From assembly GCF_042665525.1 (NCBI RefSeq), contig NZ_JBHTCQ010000002.1:434001-498000 (forward strand): DNA of 64,000 nucleotides. Direction: 5' to 3'. Position 1 is the stretch's first letter; each line of letters opens with the position of its first letter. The translations under genes were made by a program, and so were the position numbers. Shown here piece after piece: positions 1-9,028 of this stretch. The DNA comes from Allobogoriella alba (GTDB lineage Bacteria > Actinomycetota > Actinomycetes > Actinomycetales > Actinomycetaceae). The notes below the pieces were generated by a model. It was not told where the DNA came from. It saw nothing but the letters and a program-made list of their open reading frames with translations, and ran no database searches.

Positions 1-1
1 G

Positions 2-58
2 TGGTCGACGTTCGACGCCATCGCGCAGGACTTCAAGGCGCGCCGACCGCGCGACTGA
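2..58 (+). CDS. C-terminal end of an unidentified protein (partial)
   Basis: Only the last 18 codons and the TGA stop are inside the window; the frame reads WSTFDAIAQDFKARRPRD. The G/C-rich third positions and the stop just before an independent downstream gene suggest a genuine gene end. Nothing in these residues identifies a family. The gene lies about 80 bases before the secreted protein that follows and on the same strand, so the two may be transcribed together. Confidence 0.55.
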   Translation, partial: WSTFDAIAQDFKARRPRD

Positions 59-137
59 GCGGACCATCCGGAGGAGTTCACACCGGGTTCGGGAGGCGTT
101 GTCCGGCCGTTCGCCCGTGCGCACAACCATCGTCCGC

Positions 138-1346
138 ATGAGACGACACGGACGTAGGAGACGACCCGCGACCGCCCTGCTGACCGCCGCCATGGTCGCC
201 GGGACGGGCGTGCCCGCCCTCGGAGCACCGGCCGCCGCGCACCCCGGCCACGGGACGCCGGGCGGCCCGCACGGTCACGACCTGCCGGCCCACATCGACG
301 GCGGAGCCTGGGACGCCGGCCACGTGCAGGGCATCGCGGTCGACCGTCGCCGCGGGTACGTGTACTACTCGTTCACCACGATGCTGGTGAAGACGGACCT
401 GGCGGGGAACGTCGTCGGGACGGTGACGGGCCTGACCGGTCACCTCGGCGACCTCGACCTCAACCCGCGCGACGGACGGGTGTACGGCTCGCTGGAGTAC
501 AAGGACGCCGAGGCGTTCTACATCGCCGTCATCGACGTGGACGAGGTCGACGAGATCGGCATGGACGCCGAGACCTCGGGCGTGCTCACCACGGTGCACC
601 TCCAGGAGGTCGTGGACGACTTCACGGCCGACATGGACGGCGACGGCGTCTTCGACGGCGACGTGGCCGACACCGCCGACCACCGGTACGGGTGCAGTGG
701 GATCGACGGCGTCTCCTTCGGGCCCGCCTTCGGCCATCGGCACGGCCGGCAGCACGGCCGGCAGCTGCTGTCGGTCGCCTACGGGGTGTACTCCAACACC
801 GAACGGTCGGACAACGACCACCAGGTGATCCTGCAGTACGACGTCAGCCGGTGGCGTCACCTCGAGCGCCCGCTCAGCGAGGCGGAGCCGCACCGCTCCG
901 GCCCGCGCGAGCCGGCCGGCAAGTACTTCGTCCGCACGGGGAACACCAGGTACGGCGTGCAGAACCTCGAGTACGACCCGTACACCGGCAACTGGCTGCT
1001 CGGGGTCTACCGGGGCGAGAAGCCGCAGTTCCCGAACCACTCGCTGTACATCGTCGACGGCGCCGCGCCACCGGTCCGCGGACCGGTCGTCGGCCAGCCG
1101 GAGCCGGAGGAGGGCATGCTGCTCTCGTTGGTCGAGGACGGCCGGCTGCACGAGCCGTCCGGCGTGCGAGGCTGGGAGTTCACCGCCGACGTCGGCATCG
1201 AGTCCTTCGGCGACGGCACCTACTACGTGGCCCGCCAGTCCGACGTCGTCGTCGACGGCCGGTCGCTCGAGGCGGCGGACCTGTACCTGCACCGGTGGAC
1301 CGGCGAGGTACCGACGCCGTTCGAGCAGGTCGGCGGCACCCGGTAG
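138..1346 (+). CDS. Secreted beta-propeller-like protein of unknown function
   Basis: A 402-residue protein with a clear Sec signal: an Arg-rich start (MRRHGRRRRP), a hydrophobic core and an AxA-type cleavage region near residues 30-35. The start at ATG 138 is chosen because it places the signal peptide at the N-terminus. In-frame TTG 99 and GTG 117 would put charged residues before it. The mature part has short repeated strand motifs (GIAVDRRRGYVYY, LDLNPRDGRVYGSL, NLEYDPYTGNWLLGVY) like those of beta-propellers. An Asp-rich loop (DMDGDGVFDGD) around residue 165 resembles a calcium-binding loop. I do not recognise a named family. It precedes another secreted propeller protein and a sugar transporter, so an extracellular role in glycan binding or cleavage is possible but unproven. 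Confidence 0.8.
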   Translation: MRRHGRRRRPATALLTAAMVAGTGVPALGAPAAAHPGHGTPGGPHGHDLPAHIDGGAWDAGHVQGIAVDRRRGYVYYSFTTMLVKTDLAGNVVGTVTGLTGHLGDLDLNPRDGRVYGSLEYKDAEAFYIAVIDVDEVDEIGMDAETSGVLTTVHLQEVVDDFTADMDGDGVFDGDVADTADHRYGCSGIDGVSFGPAFGHRHGRQHGRQLLSVAYGVYSNTERSDNDHQVILQYDVSRWRHLERPLSEAEPHRSGPREPAGKYFVRTGNTRYGVQNLEYDPYTGNWLLGVYRGEKPQFPNHSLYIVDGAAPPVRGPVVGQPEPEEGMLLSLVEDGRLHEPSGVRGWEFTADVGIESFGDGTYYVARQSDVVVDGRSLEAADLYLHRWTGEVPTPFEQVGGTR

Positions 1347-1404
1347 CGCGACCGGCCGGCCGTCGGCACCGCTGCGGAACGCCGCAGTCCGACCGGGGAG
1401 GCCG

Positions 1405-1433
1405 TTGTCGCGCCCCCCGTCTGGTGGTTAGAT
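1405..1433 (+). promoter_or_regulatory. Predicted sigma-70-type promoter of the DUF5005-like gene
   Basis: TTGTCG (1405-1410), a 17-base spacer, then TTAGAT (1428-1433). This is a reasonable housekeeping promoter about 130 bases before the GTG start at 1563. A short hairpin (CTGCGG, loop AACG, CCGCAG at 1372-1387) just upstream might weakly terminate the previous gene. Confidence 0.4.
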
Positions 1434-1562
1434 CTGTCGGGTGCCAAGGGGTCATGCGGACGTCGCGTCGGCCGCGCCGACGACCCCGGGCGTGGGTCTC
1501 GCCGGAGAGGCCCGGAGAGGACTCGAGGTGACGCGCTCCCGACGACGTGCCGAGGTGCCCTC

Positions 1563-2729
1563 GTGAGGCGCTCGCGCACCGCCGTCGCCCTCGCCGGAGG
1601 TGTGCTGGCCGCGCTCCTCGCACCCCTCGCCACGGCCGCGCCCGCCGTCGCCGGACCGCGGCCCGACCCCGGCCGGGAGTGCACGCTCACCCACGCGACG
1701 ATCTCCGCGACCGCCCGGCCGCACGCGCCCCTCACCGACCTCTTCACCACGTACGCCGACGCCGGCGCCGGCTGGACGGGCGCCGACTCCACCTACTCCG
1801 TCCCGCTGCGCGACGGCAGGCTGGTCTGGATCTTCTCGGACACCTTCCTCGGCCCCGTCGCCGAGGACGGCTCACGCCCCGAGGACACCCCGTTCCTCAA
1901 CAACTCGCTCCTGGTCCAGGACTGGGGCCACCTCCGCACCGTCACCGGTGGCACGCGGCAGGAGCCCACGAGCCTCGTCGGGCCCACCGACGACGCCGAC
2001 TGGCACTGGTTCGGCGCCGGCCTGCCCACCCCGTCCGGCGACCTGCAGGTGGGCGTGCTCGGCTTCGACCGCCTCGGCGAGGGCCAGTGGGACTGGGAGT
2101 GGAGCCACAACTCGCTGGCCACGATCGACACCGAGACCTGGGACGTCACCGACCTCGCCCCGCTGCCGTCCGAGGCCGGTGTGCAGTGGGCGTCCTGGTA
2201 CGCGCGCACCGGTCCCGGCGGGACCGTCTACGTCTACGGGGTGGAGGACCTCGGCGAGGAGAAGTACCTGCACGTGGCCAAGGTGCTCGGCGGCGACCTG
2301 ACCGACCCCGACACGTGGCGCTACTGGGACGGCACCGGGTGGACGCGTCAGGAGACCGGCTCCGCCCGGGTGCTGCCCGACGTCGCCAACGAGTACAGCG
2401 TGACGCCGTACCGCGACGGGTACCTGCTGATCACGCAGGACACCTCCGAGCCGTTCAGCCCCGCGGTCGAGGCCTACGTCGCCTGCTCGCCGCAGGGCCC
2501 GTTCCGCCACGCGACGACCCTGTTCGACATGCCCGAGGTGGGACCGGAGGGCAGCTACGGCAACCCGAACGTCATCGGGTACAACGCGCACGAGCACCCC
2601 GAGCTGCGCTCCGAGGACACCCTGACCGTCACCTACAACGTCAACTCGCTCCAGAACACCGACCTGTACGACGACGTGAGCATCTACCGGCCACGGTTCG
2701 TCGAGGTCACGCTCGACGTCGAGCCCTGA
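1563..2729 (+). CDS. Secreted five-bladed propeller protein (DUF5005/DUF4185-like)
   Basis: A 388-residue protein starting at GTG 1563, with a Sec signal ending around residue 30 (APAVAG). The first mature blade contains WTGADSTYSVPL, DGRLVWIFSDTFLG and NNSLLVQDW, typical of secreted DUF5005-type proteins. These belong to the five-bladed beta-propeller superfamily that also contains DUF4185/GH183, GH43 and GH32 enzymes. The C-terminus retains a YGNPNVIGYNAHEHPEL segment and ends in strands. By analogy it may be an extracellular glycosidase. The substrate is unknown, and assignment to DUF5005 rather than DUF4185 is from memory of the family motifs. It lies 120 bases before an importer operon on the same strand. 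Confidence 0.72.
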   Translation: MRRSRTAVALAGGVLAALLAPLATAAPAVAGPRPDPGRECTLTHATISATARPHAPLTDLFTTYADAGAGWTGADSTYSVPLRDGRLVWIFSDTFLGPVAEDGSRPEDTPFLNNSLLVQDWGHLRTVTGGTRQEPTSLVGPTDDADWHWFGAGLPTPSGDLQVGVLGFDRLGEGQWDWEWSHNSLATIDTETWDVTDLAPLPSEAGVQWASWYARTGPGGTVYVYGVEDLGEEKYLHVAKVLGGDLTDPDTWRYWDGTGWTRQETGSARVLPDVANEYSVTPYRDGYLLITQDTSEPFSPAVEAYVACSPQGPFRHATTLFDMPEVGPEGSYGNPNVIGYNAHEHPELRSEDTLTVTYNVNSLQNTDLYDDVSIYRPRFVEVTLDVEP

Positions 2730-2776
2730 GACCCGACACACCGGACAGCCATACCCGACCCGACCCCCTCACACTG

Positions 2777-2829
2777 ATCCACCCGACCGCCCACCCTCAT
2801 CCACCCGACCCGCCCGACCGCCCACCCCC
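2777..2829 (+). repeat. C-rich imperfect direct repeat before the importer operon
   Basis: Two imperfect copies of ATCCACCCGACCGCCCACCC (2777-2798 and 2799-2829, the second carrying a small internal duplication). They lie in a nearly guanine-poor, C-rich stretch (2735-2830) just before the solute-binding protein. It has no credible promoter or coding signal. The gap 2730-2849 holds this repeat and the ribosome binding site ACGAGGTG before ATG 2850. Confidence 0.6.
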
Positions 2830-2849
2830 TTTCACGACGAGGTGAACAC

Positions 2850-4115
2850 ATGAGGAAGCACGCGCCTGCCGTCGGCGGCCTGACCGCACTGGCACTGGCC
2901 CTGGCCGCCTGCGGCGGCGGCTCCGGCGACGGCGGAGGCGGCGGTGAGGACGGCGAGGCCACGATCTCGTTCTTCACCGACAAGGCCGCCTGGGAGCCGG
3001 ACTTCGACGCGATGAACGAGGCCTCGGCCGGTGCGGGGATGACGCTGGAGTTCACCGGCTACTCCGACCCCGCCGCCTACGACTCGTTCATCACCCAGTC
3101 CTTCCGGACCAACGACGTGCCCGACCTGTTCACCTGGCACACCGGGCCACAGCTCGGCGAGCTCGTCGAGCAGGGACTGGTCGCCGAGACCACCGACCTG
3201 TGGACAGAGTTCGAGGAGCAGGGCCTGGTCCCGGAAGGGCTCATCGACAACTACACCTACGACGGGCGTCAGTACTGCGTCCCGCTGCACGTCTCCTACT
3301 GGGCGATGTACTACAACATCGCCACCTTCGAGGAGTACGGGCTTCAGGAGCCGCAGACCTGGGACGAGCTGATGACGACCGCCCAGACCCTGGTGGAGAA
3401 CGGCGAGGTGCCCTTCCACCAGATGAACATCATCTTCGAGTTCGTGTGGTTCATGGCGATGCTCGCGGGCAGCTCGCCGGAGACCTACGAGGGCCTGCAG
3501 ACCGGCGACGCGAGCTACCTCGACCCCGAGGTCGTCGAGGTCATGGAGCAGTGGGGCCGGATGATCGATGACGGCTACTACGTGGACCCCGGCGTGCAGA
3601 CCGACCCGCAGACCCTGCTCTCCAGCGGGGACGTCGCGATGGCCTACTTCGGGACCTTCTTCACCGGCCAGCTCGAGGAGGCCGGCGCCGTCTCCGGGGA
3701 GGACTACGGCGTCTTCCCGATGCCGAACCTCGACCCGGACACCGCGCAGCAGCAGATGGTCCTGGAGACCGGGCCGCTGTGCGTCGGGTCCGGCGCGGAG
3801 AACGAGGAGGCCGCGCTGGAGTACAGCTCCTGGTGGCTGTCGGACGCCGCGCAGACCGAGTGGATCGCGGCGCACGGGGACGTCCCGGTCAACCCGAACG
3901 TCGAGACCTCCGACCAGGAGCTCGCGGACCTGGTCCAGACGGTCAACGACGGCGACTTCCAGATCCAGCAGCGCTACCTGGAGGCCACGCCGCTGCCGGT
4001 CTACAACGCCTCAACCGAGGTCTTCGGCGAGTTCGTCACCAACGGCGGGGACCCGATGCCCGCCCTGGAGCGGCTGCAGTCCGAGGCGGAGGCCTACTGG
4101 GCCGAGCAGGAGTAG
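2850..4115 (+). CDS. CUT1 ABC transporter sugar-binding lipoprotein
   Basis: A 421-residue protein with a lipoprotein signal (LALAAC, lipidated Cys21) and a Gly-rich linker, then a family 1 extracellular solute-binding fold. Recognisable parts are ISFFTDKAAWEPDFDAMNEA, DVPDLFTWHTGPQL, the WAMYYNIATFEEYGL segment and ETGPLCVGSGAENEEAA. It is the first gene of an operon with two MalF/MalG-type permeases (9-base gap, then a one-base overlap), an SDR and a glycosidase-like protein. It captures an oligosaccharide or sugar at the outer face of the membrane. The ligand cannot be read from the sequence. No ATP-binding subunit is encoded nearby. Confidence 0.92.
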   Translation: MRKHAPAVGGLTALALALAACGGGSGDGGGGGEDGEATISFFTDKAAWEPDFDAMNEASAGAGMTLEFTGYSDPAAYDSFITQSFRTNDVPDLFTWHTGPQLGELVEQGLVAETTDLWTEFEEQGLVPEGLIDNYTYDGRQYCVPLHVSYWAMYYNIATFEEYGLQEPQTWDELMTTAQTLVENGEVPFHQMNIIFEFVWFMAMLAGSSPETYEGLQTGDASYLDPEVVEVMEQWGRMIDDGYYVDPGVQTDPQTLLSSGDVAMAYFGTFFTGQLEEAGAVSGEDYGVFPMPNLDPDTAQQQMVLETGPLCVGSGAENEEAALEYSSWWLSDAAQTEWIAAHGDVPVNPNVETSDQELADLVQTVNDGDFQIQQRYLEATPLPVYNASTEVFGEFVTNGGDPMPALERLQSEAEAYWAEQE

Positions 4116-4124
4116 CGGGCGAGG

Positions 4125-5048
4125 ATGACAGCCACCGCGGTGCGGCGGTCGGCTCGGACGAGCCCATCGCCGCGCAAGCCTCGCCCGACGTACCGCTGGT
4201 CCTCTCGCGCGTTCGTGCTGCCGGCGCTCGCCGTCGTCGTCGTGCTGCTCTACCTGCCGTTCGTGTGGACGGGCTACCTGAGCCTCACCGAGTACGACGG
4301 CCTGGGCGACCCGGAGTGGGTGGGCCTGGCGAAGTACGCGGAGATGTTCACGGACGAGGGCTTCCTCGCCGCCGTCGGCAACACCCTGCTGTGGGTGGTC
4401 GGCACCCTGGTGCTGCCGGTGGGCCTGGGCCTGCTCATCGCCGTCCTCGCGCACGACCTCGAGGGCTCGTTCTGGTACCGGCTGCCCTTCCTGCTGCCGT
4501 ACGCGATCTCCGGCATCGCTGTCGGCGTCATCTGGACCTTCATCCTGCAGACCGACGGCGCCCTCACCCAGGCGCTGCGGTTCCTGCACCTGCCGGGGAC
4601 CGAGCTGAGGTGGCTGCTGGACGCCCCGCTCAACACGATCGTGATGATCCTGGCCGCCACCTGGCAGGGCGCGGGCGTCAACGCCCTGCTGTTCGGCATC
4701 GGGCTGCAGTCGATCCCCAAGGAGCCCCTCGAGGCGGCCCGGCTCGACGGCGCCTCCGGCTTCACCCTGTTCCGCACCATGACCTGGCCCATGCTGGCGC
4801 CGCTGACCACCGTGGTGGTCGGGCTGTCGATCGTCGGGTCGCTGAAGACCTTCGACATCGTCTGGGGCATGACGAAGGGCGGGCCCGGAACCTCCTCGGA
4901 GACCCTCGCCCTGAGCATGTACAAGGCGTCCTTCGTCGACCACGACTACGGCCTGGGCGCCGCCATCGCGGTGTTCCTCACCGTGGTCACCGTGGCCGGG
5001 TCCGTGCTGTACCTGCGCCGCCAGCTCGCCCCGGCGAGGGAGCTGTGA
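4125..5048 (+). CDS. CUT1 ABC sugar transporter permease (MalF/UgpA type)
   Basis: A 307-residue integral membrane protein with about six hydrophobic segments; the first is LVLPALAVVVVLLYLPFVW-like, near residue 30. It carries the cytoplasmic coupling (EAA) loop EAARLDGASGFTLFRTMTWP, which contacts the ATPase. The start ATG 4125 follows a GGGCGAGG ribosome site. It pairs with the next gene, which starts at its stop codon (TGATG), and with the upstream binding protein. Confidence 0.92.
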   Translation: MTATAVRRSARTSPSPRKPRPTYRWSSRAFVLPALAVVVVLLYLPFVWTGYLSLTEYDGLGDPEWVGLAKYAEMFTDEGFLAAVGNTLLWVVGTLVLPVGLGLLIAVLAHDLEGSFWYRLPFLLPYAISGIAVGVIWTFILQTDGALTQALRFLHLPGTELRWLLDAPLNTIVMILAATWQGAGVNALLFGIGLQSIPKEPLEAARLDGASGFTLFRTMTWPMLAPLTTVVVGLSIVGSLKTFDIVWGMTKGGPGTSSETLALSMYKASFVDHDYGLGAAIAVFLTVVTVAGSVLYLRRQLAPAREL

Positions 5049-5884
5049 TGGGCCGGCCGACGAGCCGCGCGCGGGCGGACACCGCGCGCAAGGCGATCCT
5101 CATCGGGCTCGGCCTGCTCTGGCTCGCGCCGGTCTACCTCATGCTCGCCAACGCGGCGAAGACCAACGAGCAGTACGGCGCGGCCTCCGTCTGGCAGCCC
5201 GGCTTCGGCGGCCTCGTGGAGAACGTCACGACCGCCTGGGGCCGCGGCGACATCTCCGAGGGCGTGCTCTCCACCGCCCTGTACAGCCTGGTCTCGCCGC
5301 TGCTGGCGGTGCTGGTCGGCGCCGCGGCCGGCTTCGCGATCGTCGCGCTGCGGCTGCGGCACGGGTTCTTCTGGTTCGTGGTGATCTTCTCCTCCACGGT
5401 CTTCCCGATCCAGATGATCCTCATGCCGCTCTTCCTCGCGTACGTGCAGGTGGAGATCTTCGACACCCGCGCCGGGATGATCCTCATCTACATGGTGATC
5501 TCGGTGCCGTTCTCCGCGTTCGTGATGCGCAACTTCTTCTCCGGCATCGCCCGGCAGGTCTTCGAGGCGGCCGTCGTGGACGGGGCGTCGACCTGGCGGA
5601 TCTTCTGGCGGATCTACCTGCCGATGTCCTCCAGCGCCCTGGTCGCCGTGTTCATCCTGCAGGCCACGTTCATCTGGAACGACCTGCTGCTCGGCCTCAC
5701 CCTCACCCAGTCCGCCGAGACCCGCCCGGTCATGACGGCGCTCTCGGCGCTGCAGTCCACCTACGGCGGCTCCACCATGCCCACCGTGCTCACCGGCGGG
5801 CTGCTCGTGTCCATCCCCACCGTCGCGCTGTTCCTGCTCACCCAGCGCGCCTTCACCCGCGGCCTGTCTCTGGGCCAGTTCTGA
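5048..5884 (+). CDS. CUT1 ABC sugar transporter permease (MalG/UgpE type)
   Basis: A 278-residue membrane protein. ATG 5048 overlaps the stop of the MalF-type gene by one base, implying translational coupling. It has about six membrane segments, the first being ILIGLGLLWLAPVYLMLANA. The EAA loop reads EAAVVDGASTWRIFWRIYLP. The C-terminus ends AFTRGLSLGQF, resembling the usual GxxxGAxKG tail of this subunit family in a weaker form. It forms the heterodimeric pore with the upstream gene product. Confidence 0.92.
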   Translation: MGRPTSRARADTARKAILIGLGLLWLAPVYLMLANAAKTNEQYGAASVWQPGFGGLVENVTTAWGRGDISEGVLSTALYSLVSPLLAVLVGAAAGFAIVALRLRHGFFWFVVIFSSTVFPIQMILMPLFLAYVQVEIFDTRAGMILIYMVISVPFSAFVMRNFFSGIARQVFEAAVVDGASTWRIFWRIYLPMSSSALVAVFILQATFIWNDLLLGLTLTQSAETRPVMTALSALQSTYGGSTMPTVLTGGLLVSIPTVALFLLTQRAFTRGLSLGQF

Positions 5885-5903
5885 CTACAGGAGGTTGACG
5901 CCC

Positions 5904-6722
5904 ATGGCATCCGACGACGCACGCACCTGGGACGGCAAGGTCGCCCTCGTCACCGGGGCCGCCGCCGGCATCGGCGCCGCCGTCGCCGAGGCGCTCGTGA
6001 CCCGCGGCGCCGTGGTCGTGGCCCTGGACCGTGACGAGGCGGCCCTCGAGGCGACGGCCGCCGCGCTCGAAGGCGGCCCGGGACGCCTCGAGCCGGTGGT
6101 CGTGGACCTGACGGACACCGCCCGGCTCGCCGAGGTCGCCGCGGACGTCGAGGCACGGCACGGCGGCCTCGACGGCGTCGCCTGCGCCGCCGGGATCCAG
6201 CGGTACGGGACCGTGGAGACCACCACCCCGGAGCTGTACCGGGAGGTCATGGACGTCAACGTCGGCAGCGCCTTCAACACCTGCCGCGCGATGGTCCCGC
6301 TGCTGCGCGCCAGGGGCGGGGGAGCGGTCGTGCTGGTGGCCTCCGTGCAGGCCTTCAACGTCCAGACCGACGTCGCCGCCTACTCGGCCAGCAAGGGCGC
6401 CCTGGTCACGCTCGCGAAGTCCATGGCGCTGGACCACGCGCAGGAGAGCATCCGCGTCAACGCCGTCTGCCCCGGTTCGGTCGACACCCCGATGCTGCGG
6501 TGGGCAGCCGGGCTGTTCGCCGGGGAGCGGACGGCCGAGGAGGTCGTGGCCGAATGGGGCCGGTCCCACCCGCTGGGCCGGGTCGCACGCCCGGCCGAGG
6601 TCGCCGAGGCGATCGAGTTCCTGCTCTCGCCACGCGCGTCGTTCGTCACCGGCACCTCGCTGACGGTCGACGGCGGACTCACGGCCGGCATCGCCGTCGC
6701 GCTGCCGGACAGCGACGCATGA
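5904..6722 (+). CDS. Short-chain dehydrogenase/reductase (SDR)
   Basis: A 272-residue classical SDR: Rossmann motif TGAAAGIG (residues 17-24), a CAAG motif near 95, the catalytic triad Ser147, Tyr160 and Lys164 (YSASK), and a C-terminal TSLTVDGGLTAG. ATG 5904 is chosen over an in-frame TTG at 5895 because GGAGG (5890-5894) sits nine bases before it. Located between a sugar importer and a glycosidase-like gene, it probably oxidises or reduces the imported sugar or a derived polyol with NAD(P). Its stop overlaps the next start (ATGA). Confidence 0.85.
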   Translation: MASDDARTWDGKVALVTGAAAGIGAAVAEALVTRGAVVVALDRDEAALEATAAALEGGPGRLEPVVVDLTDTARLAEVAADVEARHGGLDGVACAAGIQRYGTVETTTPELYREVMDVNVGSAFNTCRAMVPLLRARGGGAVVLVASVQAFNVQTDVAAYSASKGALVTLAKSMALDHAQESIRVNAVCPGSVDTPMLRWAAGLFAGERTAEEVVAEWGRSHPLGRVARPAEVAEAIEFLLSPRASFVTGTSLTVDGGLTAGIAVALPDSDA

Positions 6723-8899
6723 GCGCCGGCACGGGCCCGGCCGCCTGGACGGCGACCGGCACCGCGACCGGCGGCCCGAGTGGAACCGCGGCCGGGACCC
6801 GCGTCATCCCCACGGTCGAGGACTTCACCTCCGCCGTCGTGGTGGACGCCTACGACGACATGATCAACCCGCCCGGCCTGACCAACCACGTGACGACCGC
6901 CCAGGTGGACCACGACGTCCTCGCGGTGCGCTCGCTCAACGTGCCGCCGGTCTCGCAGGGCGACTGCGTCACCGGGCAGCTCTACCTCGGCGGCCGGCTG
7001 GCCCGCTCGTACGGCGAGCCGGTCGAGTGCCGGTGGCGGCCCGACCGCGTCACCCGCCGCACCACCATCGACGGGTGGCGCATCGAGACCACCACCGTGT
7101 GCCCGCCCGGCGAGCCCGGCGTCGTGGTGCGGGCCGAGGTCACCAACACCGCCGCGCACGCCCGCGAGCTGCGGTTCGGCGCCTGGATCGACTCCACCGT
7201 GGTGCGGCAGGACGGCCCGTGGCTGCGGGCCGAGCCGCCGCAGGCCGCGAACACCATGACGGTCGCCGGGGCGCGGCGCATCGGCCGGCCCGAGGACGGG
7301 TCCGCCGTCGCCGTGCAGGGCCTGGTCTCCGGCCGCGGCGGCGAGGCCGCCGACGTCGCGGGAACGCCGCGGCTCGTCGAGGAGCGCCGTGAGGTGGCCG
7401 CGGGGGAGACGTGCGTCCTCGCCTACGTGCACACGATCGGGCCGGACGAGGCGACGGCGACCGCGGCCTACGACCGGATCGCGCGTGACGTCGCCGGGGC
7501 GATCGAGGCGTCCCGCGCGGCGTGGGACGCGAGCCTCGCGGCGATGTTCACACCCGGGAACCCGGAGTTCGGCGGGTGCCTGCCGGTGCTGGAGACCAGC
7601 GACGACGCGCTGCGCACCCTGTACTGGTGGGGCGCGCTGGGCGTGCTGTGGTTCCGGCGGGACAACCCCGCCTCGGTCCTCGGCCGCACCTACGACACCC
7701 TCATGCCGCGGTACTGGCAGACCACGACGTTCATCTGGGACTACTCCCTGTCCTCGACCGTGCACGCGCTGCTGGACCCCGGCGTCATGCGCCGGCAGAT
7801 CACGCACTGGGTGGGGCTGGACATCGAGCGGCACTTCGGCACCGAGTGGCTCACCGGCGGACCGGTCGGCTACTGGTACTCGGTCAACCACTACGCCATG
7901 ACCAGGCTGGTGGCCGACTACCTGCGCTACCACGGCGACCGCGACTTCCTCGCCGAGGCCGTCACCACCCCGTCGGGCGAGCGGCGCACCATGGCGGAGA
8001 ACGTCCGGGCGTGGGCCCGCGCGTGGCACCGGATCCGGTCGGGCTCCGGCCTGGCGGACTACGGCGGCATCGACAACCTCCTGGAGTGCGTGAGCACCTA
8101 CGTGCACGAGGTCGCCTCCCTCAACGCCGCCAACGTCTGGTGCCTGCGGACCGCGGCCGAGGTCGCCGAGCTCGAGGGCGGTGCCGACGCGCCGGCCGCG
8201 GCCGCCCAGCTGCGCGCCGAGGCGGACGCGCTCGTGCCACTGGTGAACGCGCTGTACGTCGACGGCGCCGGGTACTTCCACGCCCGCCAGCCCGACGGGT
8301 CGTTGGTGGAGACCCGGCATGCCTACGACTTCGCCACGGTCGGCACGACGATCGCCGCCGACCTGCCCGCCCGGCAGCGCCGGGAGATGGTCGAGTTCTT
8401 CGTGCGGGAGCTGCGCACCCCGTCCTGGATGCGGGCGCTCTCGCCCTGGGACGAGAACGCCGGCTACTCCGTGCGCGCCGACCACCAGTGGAACGGCGCC
8501 TACCCCGCCTGGCCCCCGGACTCCGCCCGCGCGGCGATCGCGCTGGGCCGCCCGGAGGTGGTCCTGGAGTGGCTTGACGGCCTGGCCCGCAGCGCGAACC
8601 AGGGGCCGCCGGGGCAGGCGCACTTCGTCGAGGAGGCCGTCACGCCGATCGACGGCGGGGCCCGGAAGACCCCGCCGCAGCTGCCGTACATCATCGACTG
8701 GTCGTGCTCCTCCGCGGGTGCCTGGTGCGAGCTGGTGCTGCGCGGCATCTTCGGCATCGAGGTGTCCCTCGAGGGCACCGTCACCGCCGGTGGCTGCATC
8801 GCCGACCTCGACCCGGGAGCCCGGCTTCGTGGACTCGTGGTGCAGGGCCGCACCTACGACGTCGGGGCGGACGGGGCGGTCACCGCCTCACCCGCCTGA
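6719..8899 (+). CDS. Alpha/alpha-toroid glycosidase-like protein
   Basis: A 726-residue cytoplasmic protein with no signal peptide, translationally coupled to the SDR (ATGA overlap). The N-terminal third is beta-rich. From about residue 290 it has the six-hairpin toroid pattern seen in trehalase, GH63 and mannosylglycerate-hydrolase-like enzymes: TLYWWGALGVLWFRR, TTTFIWDYSLSSTVHALLDP, GPVGYWYSVNHYAM and WNGAYPAWPPDSARAAIALG. FIWDYS and the acidic residues near EWLDGLARSANQG are candidate catalytic regions. It probably hydrolyses the oligosaccharide brought in by the upstream importer. The exact GH family is not certain. Confidence 0.7.
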   Translation: MSAGTGPAAWTATGTATGGPSGTAAGTRVIPTVEDFTSAVVVDAYDDMINPPGLTNHVTTAQVDHDVLAVRSLNVPPVSQGDCVTGQLYLGGRLARSYGEPVECRWRPDRVTRRTTIDGWRIETTTVCPPGEPGVVVRAEVTNTAAHARELRFGAWIDSTVVRQDGPWLRAEPPQAANTMTVAGARRIGRPEDGSAVAVQGLVSGRGGEAADVAGTPRLVEERREVAAGETCVLAYVHTIGPDEATATAAYDRIARDVAGAIEASRAAWDASLAAMFTPGNPEFGGCLPVLETSDDALRTLYWWGALGVLWFRRDNPASVLGRTYDTLMPRYWQTTTFIWDYSLSSTVHALLDPGVMRRQITHWVGLDIERHFGTEWLTGGPVGYWYSVNHYAMTRLVADYLRYHGDRDFLAEAVTTPSGERRTMAENVRAWARAWHRIRSGSGLADYGGIDNLLECVSTYVHEVASLNAANVWCLRTAAEVAELEGGADAPAAAAQLRAEADALVPLVNALYVDGAGYFHARQPDGSLVETRHAYDFATVGTTIAADLPARQRREMVEFFVRELRTPSWMRALSPWDENAGYSVRADHQWNGAYPAWPPDSARAAIALGRPEVVLEWLDGLARSANQGPPGQAHFVEEAVTPIDGGARKTPPQLPYIIDWSCSSAGAWCELVLRGIFGIEVSLEGTVTAGGCIADLDPGARLRGLVVQGRTYDVGADGAVTASPA

Positions 8900-9028
8900 C
8901 GGGCCCGGCTGCGCGGACGACGCGCGCCCGGTCAGAGCCCGTCGGGCCGGCCTTCCGCTCGGCTCCCCTCGGCCCTAGATTGTGGTTCCGGGCCGCGCGC
9001 CGCGGCGCGGTCCGAAGATGGAGGGGGC

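Noticed and set aside
99..137. Upstream TTG/GTG starts for the first complete gene
   Set aside because: They would add charged residues before an excellent signal peptide that begins at ATG 138.
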